Assembly: GCA_025457785.1 (NCBI GenBank)
Contig: JALOTS010000018.1
Coordinates: forward strand, 1-14,512
Reading direction: 5' to 3'
Length of the DNA stretch: 14,512 nt
Origin: Pontiellaceae bacterium
Lineage (GTDB): Bacteria; Verrucomicrobiota; Kiritimatiellia; Kiritimatiellales; Tichowtungiaceae
The notes below the pieces were generated by a model, which was not told the origin of the DNA, did not search any database, and saw only the letters and a program-made list of their open reading frames with translations. Positions 7,579 through 14,067 of the stretch are shown piece by piece. The position numbers and the translations under genes are program-made. The number at the start of each line of letters is the position of its first letter. Within the stretch, counting starts at the first letter, position 1.

Positions 7579-10215
7579 TTAAAACGACGGGACGCTGTTG
7601 CTGACGGCCCACGCACGCAGCTCATTGATGGCCTCAATCAGCACGCCCGCCTCACCCCGGAACTGTCCGGAGCCGCTCGGCACATTGCCGGGCGTGTACC
7701 ATTCATAAAACCCGTTGTTTTCCAGCACCCGGTCCAGCATGGGCGCCAGCTCTTCATACGCTTTGGCAACGTATCCGTTTCGTGCCAACTGCCTGACCAT
7801 CCGGGCGCCAAACCACGTCCAGTCTCCCCCGTTTTGGTAACGCCAGGGGGTCGCCATGCTGGCTTTCTTAAAATAGTTGGTTGGATAAGCCGGATAAATG
7901 GTCAATCCGATGGTTGCCGCACCCGCCGCCGCCACGTTTTGTTTCATTTTCTGAAGCGACACCCCGATTTCGTCGAGGCTCAGCAGATCGGCTTCTATCG
8001 CCACGGCGGTCCCTCCGTGATAAAAGATAACGCTTTCATTAAACGTGTTCGTAAACGGCGATCCTTTCTCCAGATAAATATGCGGGATAAATTTCTGGGC
8101 GGCTTCATCCCATAAATGTTCGCGCACTGCGGTGAAAAGGTTGGTGTGAAGAGTTTCCCATTTTGCGGTCAGGGTTGGATTCCCGACGCAGCAGATCTGA
8201 AGATAGTCTTTAACCGCTGTCATAAACAGGGCGTTGTCATAAATATCAATGGCCGGGTGACTGTTTGCATTATAGACCGTCCCCGTTGTATCTTCCGGCT
8301 GAACATCCCCCCAGTCTGCGGTTGTCGCACCCCAAATCAAATTGTAATTTGTTGAAAACCGATCGGTCAACGGATAGTCCATCGCCATCTCCAGCCGCTC
8401 GCGAACCGTTTTCCCGACAACCGTTTCGTTCAGAATATTGGTGTCGCCGGTCTTTCGAATATATCGGCACACGGCCTGAATCATGCAGCTTTCCTGGTCG
8501 GTTTCCACCGTGTTTTTGTGGGCCGCCACATTGGTCATAATGTCCGAATACCGATAGGTGTAGGAGGGCAGCCGGTTGGCGAGCGGCACATAGCCGTCAG
8601 GAATATTCCCGTCTTCTTCCTGAAAATAGAAAAAGGTAATCAGTGCATCGTGAACCGGCTGGTATTGCTCAACGTCCATATTTAAAAGCGGCACGATAAA
8701 GGTGCTCAGGTCGCGAATCCACACTTCATTGTAAACCGACCCGGCGTTCAGTCCGGTGGCCAGCAGGGCTTCACCCCGGTTCACGACTTCGTCCAGCCGC
8801 GTATCCATCAGGATGTTTCGTGCAAGCGACATGGGCGGAATAGAGAGATTCAGCCTGAGGTAAAACGGTGCCGTTGTGATCGGAATGTTGTAGGACACTT
8901 CGTCGTACTGTTCGTTAACCGGATTCGTGGACAATACCGAAAAGCCGGTATTGGTCCAGACTCCGGACATGAGGTTCGTGCAGGTTTGAACATGATAGGT
9001 TAAGGCGGGATCATCCTTTCGCTGTAAATGATTATAGGTAAAGTGGTTTCCCTGTTTGACAAAAATTGGAGCGACTCCGTTATCCAATTCATTCTCCGGA
9101 TCGCCCTGCAGGGCGTACTCATAGAGGTTGCCGCGCCCATCGCCGTCCAAATCTTCTCCGTAGGCTGTTTCGGGATCGCCGGAAACAACAGTCGTCCACA
9201 TATAATCATAAGGGGATTCATTTTCATTGGCAGGCCCCAGCAATTCCATTTCTGCCCATTGCAGAAATGCACCCCCATGATTGGCGGCACTCAGCCGGTA
9301 ATATTCATAAGCGGCAGGCGTTGTAACATCAAAGGTCAGCTTTTGGGCCCGATTCGTGAAATCCACGCCGGAACGGCTGTCCACCACATGCCAGTTCGTG
9401 CCGTCATTCGATCCGCTTAACGTCCAGCTCTGAGGGTCCATATCTGCGGCAGCGCCTAACGGAACCCGGGCCTTTAACGAAACATTGTCAAAATATACCG
9501 TTCCCGTCATTGAGCTTGCGCTTTTATACGTACGTAACGTAACTGTGGTCACATTTGAACTGTTAAACTTCCCTGTGTATTGGGTCCAGTTCGTTGCATT
9601 GCCGAGATTAATATTAAACTGACACGTTCCGCCGGGGGTTTGGGTAAGATCGTCGAACTTGTCATTTGTGTCAAACCGGATACCGCCGGAGGTCATGCCG
9701 CCAGCATTCACCCATACGCTAAGCTCATAATCTTTATAGGCTTGAATCGGAACCGTCTGACTATTGCTTCCGGGGTTGTTCGTCAACATGAGCGATGCAA
9801 TTCCCTCTTGTGCATTGTTTGTGGAACGCGTTGAGTTGACACCGACAATCCAATTTGTCGGGATTGCCGGGTTTGCCATGCTCAGTTCAAACGATCCGTT
9901 TTTAACGAAATTGCTCGACCATCCCATCGGCGCGTCCGCTGCGGAGGTTATTGTATATTGGCTGATGGTGTATTTATTGCCGCCGCCGAACTGATATTGA
10001 ACCCAGCCCGAACTGTTCGAGGTCATATACTTGCTGCTCACCTTATTATCAAACAGTTTTCCAGGCAGATATGATGCAGACTCATTGGTATATTGAGATG
10101 TAACCGTTGCGCCGACCCCGTCGGTCCGGTCAATCCAATTTGTCGGAATAACCGATGCGGAAACAGCGTTCACAATCCACAGGCAAATCAGTTCGGATAA
10201 AAAGGCTTTTTTCAT
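7579..10215 (-). CDS. secreted multidomain six-hairpin glycosidase-like enzyme with F5/8C and nested carbohydrate-binding domain
   Basis: An 878-residue exported protein, counted from ATG 10215. Residues 1-21 form a Sec signal peptide (MKKAFLSE.. hydrophobic core, SAS). Residues ~22-97 and ~258-327 together read as one F5/8 type C (discoidin) domain: GKLFDN, WVQYQF, YTISQYTITSA, then DPQSWTLSGSNDGTNW, YEYYRLSAANHGG. Between the halves (~98-257) sits a second jelly roll of CBM4/9 type, beginning FVKNGSFE and ending YFDNVSL. Residues 355-367 (DLDGDGRGNLYEY) are a calcium-binding EF-hand-like linker, followed by a 'YHVQTCTNL..GVWTN' beta domain. From ~460 the protein is helical with VWIRDL (498-503), DWGD (634-637), DIYDNALF and RYQNGGDWTWFG (792-803), as in (alpha/alpha)6 glycosidases such as the GH15/37/63/94/100 type folds. 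The exact GH family, catalytic acids and substrate are not assignable by eye. A TTG at 10254 would extend the frame by 13 residues but spoils the signal peptide. Divergent from guaB with a 65-nt gap; no other carbohydrate genes nearby. Confidence 0.85.
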   Translation of the reverse strand: MKKAFLSELICLWIVNAVSASVIPTNWIDRTDGVGATVTSQYTNESASYLPGKLFDNKVSSKYMTSNSSGWVQYQFGGGNKYTISQYTITSAADAPMGWSSNFVKNGSFELSMANPAIPTNWIVGVNSTRSTNNAQEGIASLMLTNNPGSNSQTVPIQAYKDYELSVWVNAGGMTSGGIRFDTNDKFDDLTQTPGGTCQFNINLGNATNWTQYTGKFNSSNVTTVTLRTYKSASSMTGTVYFDNVSLKARVPLGAAADMDPQSWTLSGSNDGTNWHVVDSRSGVDFTNRAQKLTFDVTTPAAYEYYRLSAANHGGAFLQWAEMELLGPANENESPYDYMWTTVVSGDPETAYGEDLDGDGRGNLYEYALQGDPENELDNGVAPIFVKQGNHFTYNHLQRKDDPALTYHVQTCTNLMSGVWTNTGFSVLSTNPVNEQYDEVSYNIPITTAPFYLRLNLSIPPMSLARNILMDTRLDEVVNRGEALLATGLNAGSVYNEVWIRDLSTFIVPLLNMDVEQYQPVHDALITFFYFQEEDGNIPDGYVPLANRLPSYTYRYSDIMTNVAAHKNTVETDQESCMIQAVCRYIRKTGDTNILNETVVGKTVRERLEMAMDYPLTDRFSTNYNLIWGATTADWGDVQPEDTTGTVYNANSHPAIDIYDNALFMTAVKDYLQICCVGNPTLTAKWETLHTNLFTAVREHLWDEAAQKFIPHIYLEKGSPFTNTFNESVIFYHGGTAVAIEADLLSLDEIGVSLQKMKQNVAAAGAATIGLTIYPAYPTNYFKKASMATPWRYQNGGDWTWFGARMVRQLARNGYVAKAYEELAPMLDRVLENNGFYEWYTPGNVPSGSGQFRGEAGVLIEAINELRAWAVSNSVPSF
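9846..10146. repeat. pair of 16-nt direct repeats inside the secreted enzyme gene
   Basis: CAATCCAATTTGTCGG occurs exactly at 9846-9861 and again at 10131-10146, 285 bp apart, and encodes PTNWI in the same frame both times. One copy is at the start of the F5/8C domain and one in the nested domain. Confidence 0.8.
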
Positions 10216-10280
10216 AAAAAATTCCGTATTGACTCTCCCTGCGGCAACCTCCAAGCTGTCGAGGCAAAAGGATACATTCC
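10216..10280. promoter_or_regulatory. 65-bp divergent intergenic region between the secreted enzyme gene and guaB
   Basis: Both genes must be controlled from here or from within each other's 5' end. On the plus strand the guaB ribosome binding site AAAGGA lies 8 nt before ATG 10281. TTGACT at 10229-10234 resembles a -35, but no acceptable -10 lies 16-18 nt downstream, so I do not call a specific promoter. On the minus strand GGGAGAG is 17 nt from ATG 10215, so the enzyme gene has no clear Shine-Dalgarno. Confidence 0.5.
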
Positions 10281-11771
10281 ATGACCCAAAACAAGCAAAT
10301 TGAAAATTTCATGAGCACCTTTCCTTTTGAGGGACTTACCTTTGATGATGTCTCGCTGATCACTCAATACGCCGATTTCCTGCCCGGCGAAACCGATGTC
10401 ACCAGCCGCCTGACCGCAAATATCAAAATGAATATTCCTTTCCTGAGCGCCGCTATGGATACGGTGACCGAAGCCGATATGGCCGTCGCTATGGCTCTGC
10501 ACGGCGGGATCGGAGTGATTCATAAAAACCTCGACCCCGAACGGCAGGCCGCCGACGTAGCGCGGGTTAAATATCATCTCAACGGACTTATTGAAAAGCC
10601 CATTACATTCAACGCCGGCCAGACGCTTGCCCAGATTCAACAGCACCGGCTGGAAAAAGGCTACAGTTTCAGCGGCTTCCCGATCCTGGACGACAACGGA
10701 AATCTCGCGGGGATTCTAACGACCAAGGATATCAAATATGCCGTCAGCAGCAACGTGCGCGCCGCTGACATCATGACCAAAGAGGTAATCACCGCCGACG
10801 AAGACACCGACCTGAAGCAAGCCTACGCCATCATGCAAAAAAACAAGATCGGCAAACTTCCGCTCGTTAAAAACGGCAAGCTGGTCGGTCTCTACAGCTA
10901 CACCGATGTTGCTGAACTGGTCGAAAACACCCGCCCCATCTATAACCGCGACGAACACTACCGCCTGCGCGCCGCCGCCGCCATCGGCCCCGGCGACTAC
11001 GTCCGTGCTCAAGCCCTTGCCGACGCGGAAGTCGATGTTCTGGTTGTCGATACCGCGCACGGCCACAGTAAAGGCGTGATTGAAATGACCGCGTGGGTCA
11101 AAAAGAATCTGCCGGGCATCGATGTCATCGCCGGAAATATCGCCACCGGCGAAGCCGGTATCGCCCTGCGCGATGCCGGGGCTGATGCCGTTAAGGTCGG
11201 GATTGGACCGGGGTCCATCTGCACCACCCGCGTCATTGCCGGTGTCGGCATCCCGCAAATCAGCGCCATCTACAGATGTGCCGAGGCACTCAAAGGTTCT
11301 ATTCCGATCATCGCCGACGGCGGCATCCGCCACTCCGGCGATGTAGCCAAAGCCCTCGTCGCCGGCGCCTCCAGCGTCATGATGGGCTCCGTCCTCGCCG
11401 GAACCGACGAAGGCCCCGGCGAAAAAATTCTTTACGAAGGACGCCAGTTTGTCGTTTACCGCGGCATGGGCAGCCTCGATGCCATGAAATCGCGCGAAGG
11501 CTCACGCCAGCGCTACGGACTCAAAGACAGCGCGGATGACGATCTCGTGCCGCAAGGCATTGAAGGTGTTGTGCCCTACGCGGGATCCGTCGGAAAAATT
11601 CTCAAACAATACAGCGGCGGACTTCAGGCCAGCCTCGGATACTGCGGCTGCCGGACCATTCCCGAACTGCAGCAAAAAGGACAGTTTGTCCGCGTCTCAC
11701 ACGCCGGGGCGCTCGAAGGCCACGCCCACGACATCAAGATCACCAAAGAAGCCCCGAACTACCGGCAATAG
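10281..11771 (+). CDS. guaB: inosine-5'-monophosphate dehydrogenase
   Basis: GuaB oxidises IMP to XMP with NAD+, the committed step of guanine nucleotide synthesis, in the cytoplasm. This 496-residue copy has the normal bacterial layout: an N-terminal barrel segment with GLTFDDVSL (18-26) and SAAMDTVTE (56-64), a CBS-domain pair (~95-215, including SGFPILDD and GKLPLVKNGKLVG), then the rest of the barrel with VVDTAHGHS (255-263), GIGPGSICTTR (307-317, catalytic Cys314), IADGGIRHSGD (344-353), MMGS, YRGMGS (393-398) and the mobile-flap RQRYG (409-413) with the Arg-Tyr pair. The ATG at 10281 has AAAGGA 8 nt upstream; the internal ATG at codon 11 has no ribosome binding site. A lipoprotein gene and nadE follow in the same direction after only 25 nt, so the three are probably co-transcribed. 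All catalytic residues are present. Confidence 0.98.
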   Translation: MTQNKQIENFMSTFPFEGLTFDDVSLITQYADFLPGETDVTSRLTANIKMNIPFLSAAMDTVTEADMAVAMALHGGIGVIHKNLDPERQAADVARVKYHLNGLIEKPITFNAGQTLAQIQQHRLEKGYSFSGFPILDDNGNLAGILTTKDIKYAVSSNVRAADIMTKEVITADEDTDLKQAYAIMQKNKIGKLPLVKNGKLVGLYSYTDVAELVENTRPIYNRDEHYRLRAAAAIGPGDYVRAQALADAEVDVLVVDTAHGHSKGVIEMTAWVKKNLPGIDVIAGNIATGEAGIALRDAGADAVKVGIGPGSICTTRVIAGVGIPQISAIYRCAEALKGSIPIIADGGIRHSGDVAKALVAGASSVMMGSVLAGTDEGPGEKILYEGRQFVVYRGMGSLDAMKSREGSRQRYGLKDSADDDLVPQGIEGVVPYAGSVGKILKQYSGGLQASLGYCGCRTIPELQQKGQFVRVSHAGALEGHAHDIKITKEAPNYRQ

Positions 11772-11796
11772 AATATATCGAGCTAAAGAAGAAGGA

Positions 11797-12078
11797 ATGA
11801 AAAAGACAGGAGAGAAAAAAACCAAATCCGTTTTTCACCCTTTAACATTCCCTGTCCGGTGTTTTATGTTTTTTTTCTCCGCTGTTCTTTTCTCCGGATG
11901 CGCCGCTATTACGTTAATCACTCTGCCGATTGAAGCAACCGGAGCCGCGTTAAAAACGGCCGGTGCTGCCGTGAAGATTACCGGAACCGCAGCGAAAGCG
12001 ACAGGAAACGTCGCCGTCGGCACGGCAAAACTGGCTATACCCGACGGAGAAGAACCGCCGGAACCGGAAACTAAATGA
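11797..12078 (+). CDS. small alanine/glycine-rich lipoprotein
   Basis: A 93-residue protein. The N-terminus is a basic n-region (MKKTGEKKTKSVFHP...R), a hydrophobic stretch (CFMFFFSAVLF) and the lipobox-like FSGC with Cys35 as the probable lipidated residue, so it should be anchored in the inner or outer membrane. The mature part is one quasi-repetitive segment, TGAALKTAGAAVKITGTAAK followed by ATGNVAVGTAK, with small residues spaced like a glycine-zipper helix, and ends in an acidic Pro-rich tail (DGEEPPEPETK). AAGGA directly abuts the ATG at 11797, so initiation may be inefficient. I cannot support another start with a better site. Its stop overlaps the nadE start (ATGA, 12075-12078), suggesting translational coupling, yet a surface lipoprotein has no obvious link to NAD synthesis. 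The family is not recognised with certainty. Confidence 0.75.
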   Translation: MKKTGEKKTKSVFHPLTFPVRCFMFFFSAVLFSGCAAITLITLPIEATGAALKTAGAAVKITGTAAKATGNVAVGTAKLAIPDGEEPPEPETK

Positions 12079-13772
12079 AGAATCTGAAAACAGCGCTTAT
12101 TCAGTTCAATCCTACGGTTGGCGATCTGGAAGGAAATGCCTCCCGCATTGTCGCCGAAACACGGAACGCCGCCCAGGCCGGTGCGCAACTGATCGTCTTC
12201 CCGGAACTTGCCCTGTGCGGCTATCCGCCCGAAGATCTTATTCTGCGCCCGCAGTTTATTCAGGACTGCGCCCTTCAGCTCCGGCATCTGGCAGAACAGC
12301 TCCCGAAAAATGTTTTCACCGTGGTCGGCGCACCCGTGACCGACGGCACCGGACGCTATAACGCCGCCGTGGTCTTCCATGGCGGAAAAACTGCCGGCAT
12401 CTACCGCAAAATGCTGCTGCCTAACTATGGTGTCTTCGATGAAAAACGCGTCTTCGATGCCGGCAACACGGCTTTCACCTTCAACGCGTTCGGCGTAAAG
12501 GTCGGCATCCACATCTGCGAAGACTCGTGGCAGCCCGACGGCGCGGCCTGCACATCGCTCGCGACAGAACATCCCGATCTTGTGATCAATCTCTCCGCCT
12601 CGCCATACCACCGGGGCAAACGGCTCGAACGCGAAAACGTCTTCTCCGCCGCCGCAAAAAAACTCAACGCCCCCCTGCTCTTCTGCAACCTTGTCGGCGG
12701 ACAGGATGAACTGGTTTTCGACGGCGGCAGCATGGCCTTTGATGCAACCGGCTCTGTAACCGCCCGCGCCCCGCTCTTTCAGGAATGCACCCTCATCTCC
12801 ACGGACAGGCAGACAGGAGTGTCTGCCTCACAAGTGGAGCAGACACTCCTGTCTGCTCATCTCCCCCCCGTGGAGCAGACACTCTTGTCTGCTCATCTCC
12901 CCCCTGTGGAGCAGACACTCCTGTCTGCTCACCCGCTCGAAGAGGTTTACGAAGCACTCAAGCTTGGCCTGCGCGATTATGTGAATAAAAACGGCTTCAA
13001 AAAAATCGTGGTCGCCGTCAGCGGCGGTATTGACTCCGCCTTGGTTTTGACGCTGGCCGTGGATGCCCTCGGCAAAGACCGCGTCGCCGCCGTCACCATG
13101 CCGTCGCAATATTCGTCAAACGAAACACTCTCCGATGCCGGAGAAATCGCCGCCAATCTCGGCGTTGAGTTCCATACGATTCCCATTTTTCCAATCTTTG
13201 AAAAATTTACCAACGGGCTTTCCAGTCATTGGAAAAGCAATGAGCCGGGGCTGGCCGAAGAAAATTTACAGGCGCGCATTCGCGGCACGCTGATTATGGC
13301 CATGTCCAACAAGAACGGCTGGCTGGTGCTCACCACCGGTAACAAAAGCGAGTTTGCCACCGGCTACTGCACGCTCTACGGCGATATGGCTGGCGGCTTC
13401 GCCGTCATCAAGGATGTGCCCAAAATGCTCGTCTTCGAACTCTGCCGCTGGCGCAATCAACAGGGTTTAGTCATTCCGCCGTCCACCATTGAGCGACCGC
13501 CCTCCGCCGAACTGCGGCCCGACCAAAAGGACAGCGACTCGCTCCCGCCCTACGAAATTCTTGATCCGATTCTCGAAGCCTACGTCGAAAAAGATATGGG
13601 CGTTGACGCTATGATCGCGGCCGGGTTCGACGAAGCCGCCGTGCGCAAAGCCGTCCGGCTGGTTGATTTGAGCGAATACAAACGCCGCCAGGGCCCGCCC
13701 GGAATCAAGATCACGCCCAAAGCCTTCGGCCGTGACCGCCGCATGCCCATCACCAATCGCTACCAGGGGTGA
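12075..13772 (+). CDS. nadE: glutamine-dependent NAD+ synthetase with palindromic-repeat insertion in the linker
   Basis: NadE converts nicotinic acid adenine dinucleotide to NAD+ using ATP, with ammonia channelled from glutamine. The 565 residues contain both domains. The N-terminal nitrilase-type glutaminase (~1-242) carries the Glu-Lys-Cys triad: E44 in FPELALCGYPPEDL, K112 in YRKMLLPNYGVFDE, C148 in GIHICEDSW. The C-terminal synthetase (~288-565) has the ATP-binding SGGIDSA (316-322), TTGNKSEFATGYCTLYGD, and the final Pro-rich SAELRPDQ.DSDSLPPYEILD segment. The linker at ~243-287 holds an unusual repetitive stretch, RQTGVSAS then three copies of VEQTLLSAH, encoded by DNA palindromes (see the repeat feature). 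The frame is intact through it, so the enzyme is probably active with a longer linker. It overlaps the lipoprotein gene by 4 nt and is the last gene of the guaB operon. Confidence 0.96.
   Translation: MKNLKTALIQFNPTVGDLEGNASRIVAETRNAAQAGAQLIVFPELALCGYPPEDLILRPQFIQDCALQLRHLAEQLPKNVFTVVGAPVTDGTGRYNAAVVFHGGKTAGIYRKMLLPNYGVFDEKRVFDAGNTAFTFNAFGVKVGIHICEDSWQPDGAACTSLATEHPDLVINLSASPYHRGKRLERENVFSAAAKKLNAPLLFCNLVGGQDELVFDGGSMAFDATGSVTARAPLFQECTLISTDRQTGVSASQVEQTLLSAHLPPVEQTLLSAHLPPVEQTLLSAHPLEEVYEALKLGLRDYVNKNGFKKIVVAVSGGIDSALVLTLAVDALGKDRVAAVTMPSQYSSNETLSDAGEIAANLGVEFHTIPIFPIFEKFTNGLSSHWKSNEPGLAEENLQARIRGTLIMAMSNKNGWLVLTTGNKSEFATGYCTLYGDMAGGFAVIKDVPKMLVFELCRWRNQQGLVIPPSTIERPPSAELRPDQKDSDSLPPYEILDPILEAYVEKDMGVDAMIAAGFDEAAVRKAVRLVDLSEYKRRQGPPGIKITPKAFGRDRRMPITNRYQG
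12807..12931. repeat. array of four hairpin palindromes, including a 36-bp tandem repeat, inside nadE
   Basis: Hairpin A (12807-12828) is AGGCAGACA, loop GGAG, TGTCTGCCT. Hairpins B1 (12837-12858), B2 (12873-12894) and B3 (12909-12930) are GAGCAGACA, loop CTCC (CTCT in B2), TGTCTGCTC. Each has a 9-bp perfect stem and 4-nt loop, and A is nearly the reverse complement of B. The B units repeat with a period of exactly 36 nt (units at 12834-12869, 12870-12905 and a partial 12906-12931), so each adds 12 residues (VEQTLLSAHLPP) without frameshift. Units 1 and 2 differ at two positions, 12849/12885 and the last base. The array resembles REP-type or protein-inserted palindromic elements. Confidence 0.95.
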
Positions 13773-13792
13773 CTGCGTGTTTTGTAGCCGCG

Positions 13793-13808
13793 ATCCGCGA
13801 TCGCGGAT
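13793..13808. repeat. perfect 16-bp palindrome downstream of nadE
   Basis: ATCCGCGATCGCGGAT equals its own reverse complement and starts 20 nt after the nadE stop. It could be a REP-like element or a protein-binding site. As a transcribed hairpin it would need to open its centre to form a loop. Confidence 0.8.
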
Positions 13809-14002
13809 GAATCGGAAAGACCTGCATCCGCCGATTAAGCGGGGTCACGGCCCCCGCCCTGCAAAAAAGACCGTCAGGACGCAAAGACGGAGTTTCAAAA
13901 ACAGGATTGCCGAATCCACGCCGGCTGAGTTCCGGCAGTACTTGTAGTAAAGCCGGAACTTAGGGCGTATCCGCCCGTAGATCCGGCTTAAACGGAGCAG
14001 CC

Positions 14003-14019
14003 TTCCCGAAGGGAGGCTG
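14003..14019. repeat. 17-nt inverted copy of the segment at 1147-1163
   Basis: TTCCCGAAGGGAGGCTG here is the exact reverse complement of CAGCCTCCCTTCGGGAA at 1147-1163. Both copies are intergenic and both lie in hairpin-forming sequence about 12.8 kb apart, which suggests a dispersed palindromic element family. The matches stop on both sides at single mismatches. Confidence 0.6.
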
Positions 14020-14067
14020 TGCTGATGGGTTACAGATCAATTTATAACGCGGCCCTGATATTTCGCG

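Larger units (their letters stand above)
13785..14030. other. hairpin-dense intergenic region, candidate structured RNA or palindrome cluster
   Basis: The 295-nt gap between convergent nadE and the DUF2007 gene has no supportable ORF. I can place many stems in it: the perfect 16-bp palindrome ATCCGCGATCGCGGAT (13793-13808); AATCGG/CCGATT (13810-13815 with 13831-13836); GCGGGG/CCCCGC (13839-13844 with 13852-13857); CCGTC/GACGG (13871-13875 with 13886-13890); GGATT/AATCC with loop GCCG (13904-13917); AGTTCCGGC/GCCGGAACT (13928-13936 with 13952-13960); GGGCG/CGCCC (13963-13967 with 13972-13976); and an imperfect CAGCC...GGCTG hairpin (~13998-14019). AAGCCGGA 13950-13957 can instead pair with TCCGGCTT 13982-13989, excluding the 13928 stem. 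No U-tract follows any stem, so none is a classical terminator. Which strand is transcribed, if any, is unknown. Confidence 0.5.

Noticed and set aside
10216..10254. TTG start extending the secreted enzyme by 13 residues
   Set aside because: It adds an acidic, non-signal N-terminus (EVAAGRVNTEFF) before a normal signal peptide beginning at ATG 10215.
12834..12931. CRISPR-like array (36-bp period)
   Set aside because: There are no spacers between units, the repeats are contiguous and in frame inside nadE, and no cas genes are present.
13839..13857. GC-rich hairpin as nadE terminator
   Set aside because: The stem GCGGGG/CCCCGC is not followed by a T-tract on the plus strand; the nearby run is A on that strand.
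13861..13917. Calling a c-di-GMP-I riboswitch as a feature
   Set aside because: Only short core words match; key helices and a downstream plus-strand gene are missing, so it is kept as a low-interest finding only.
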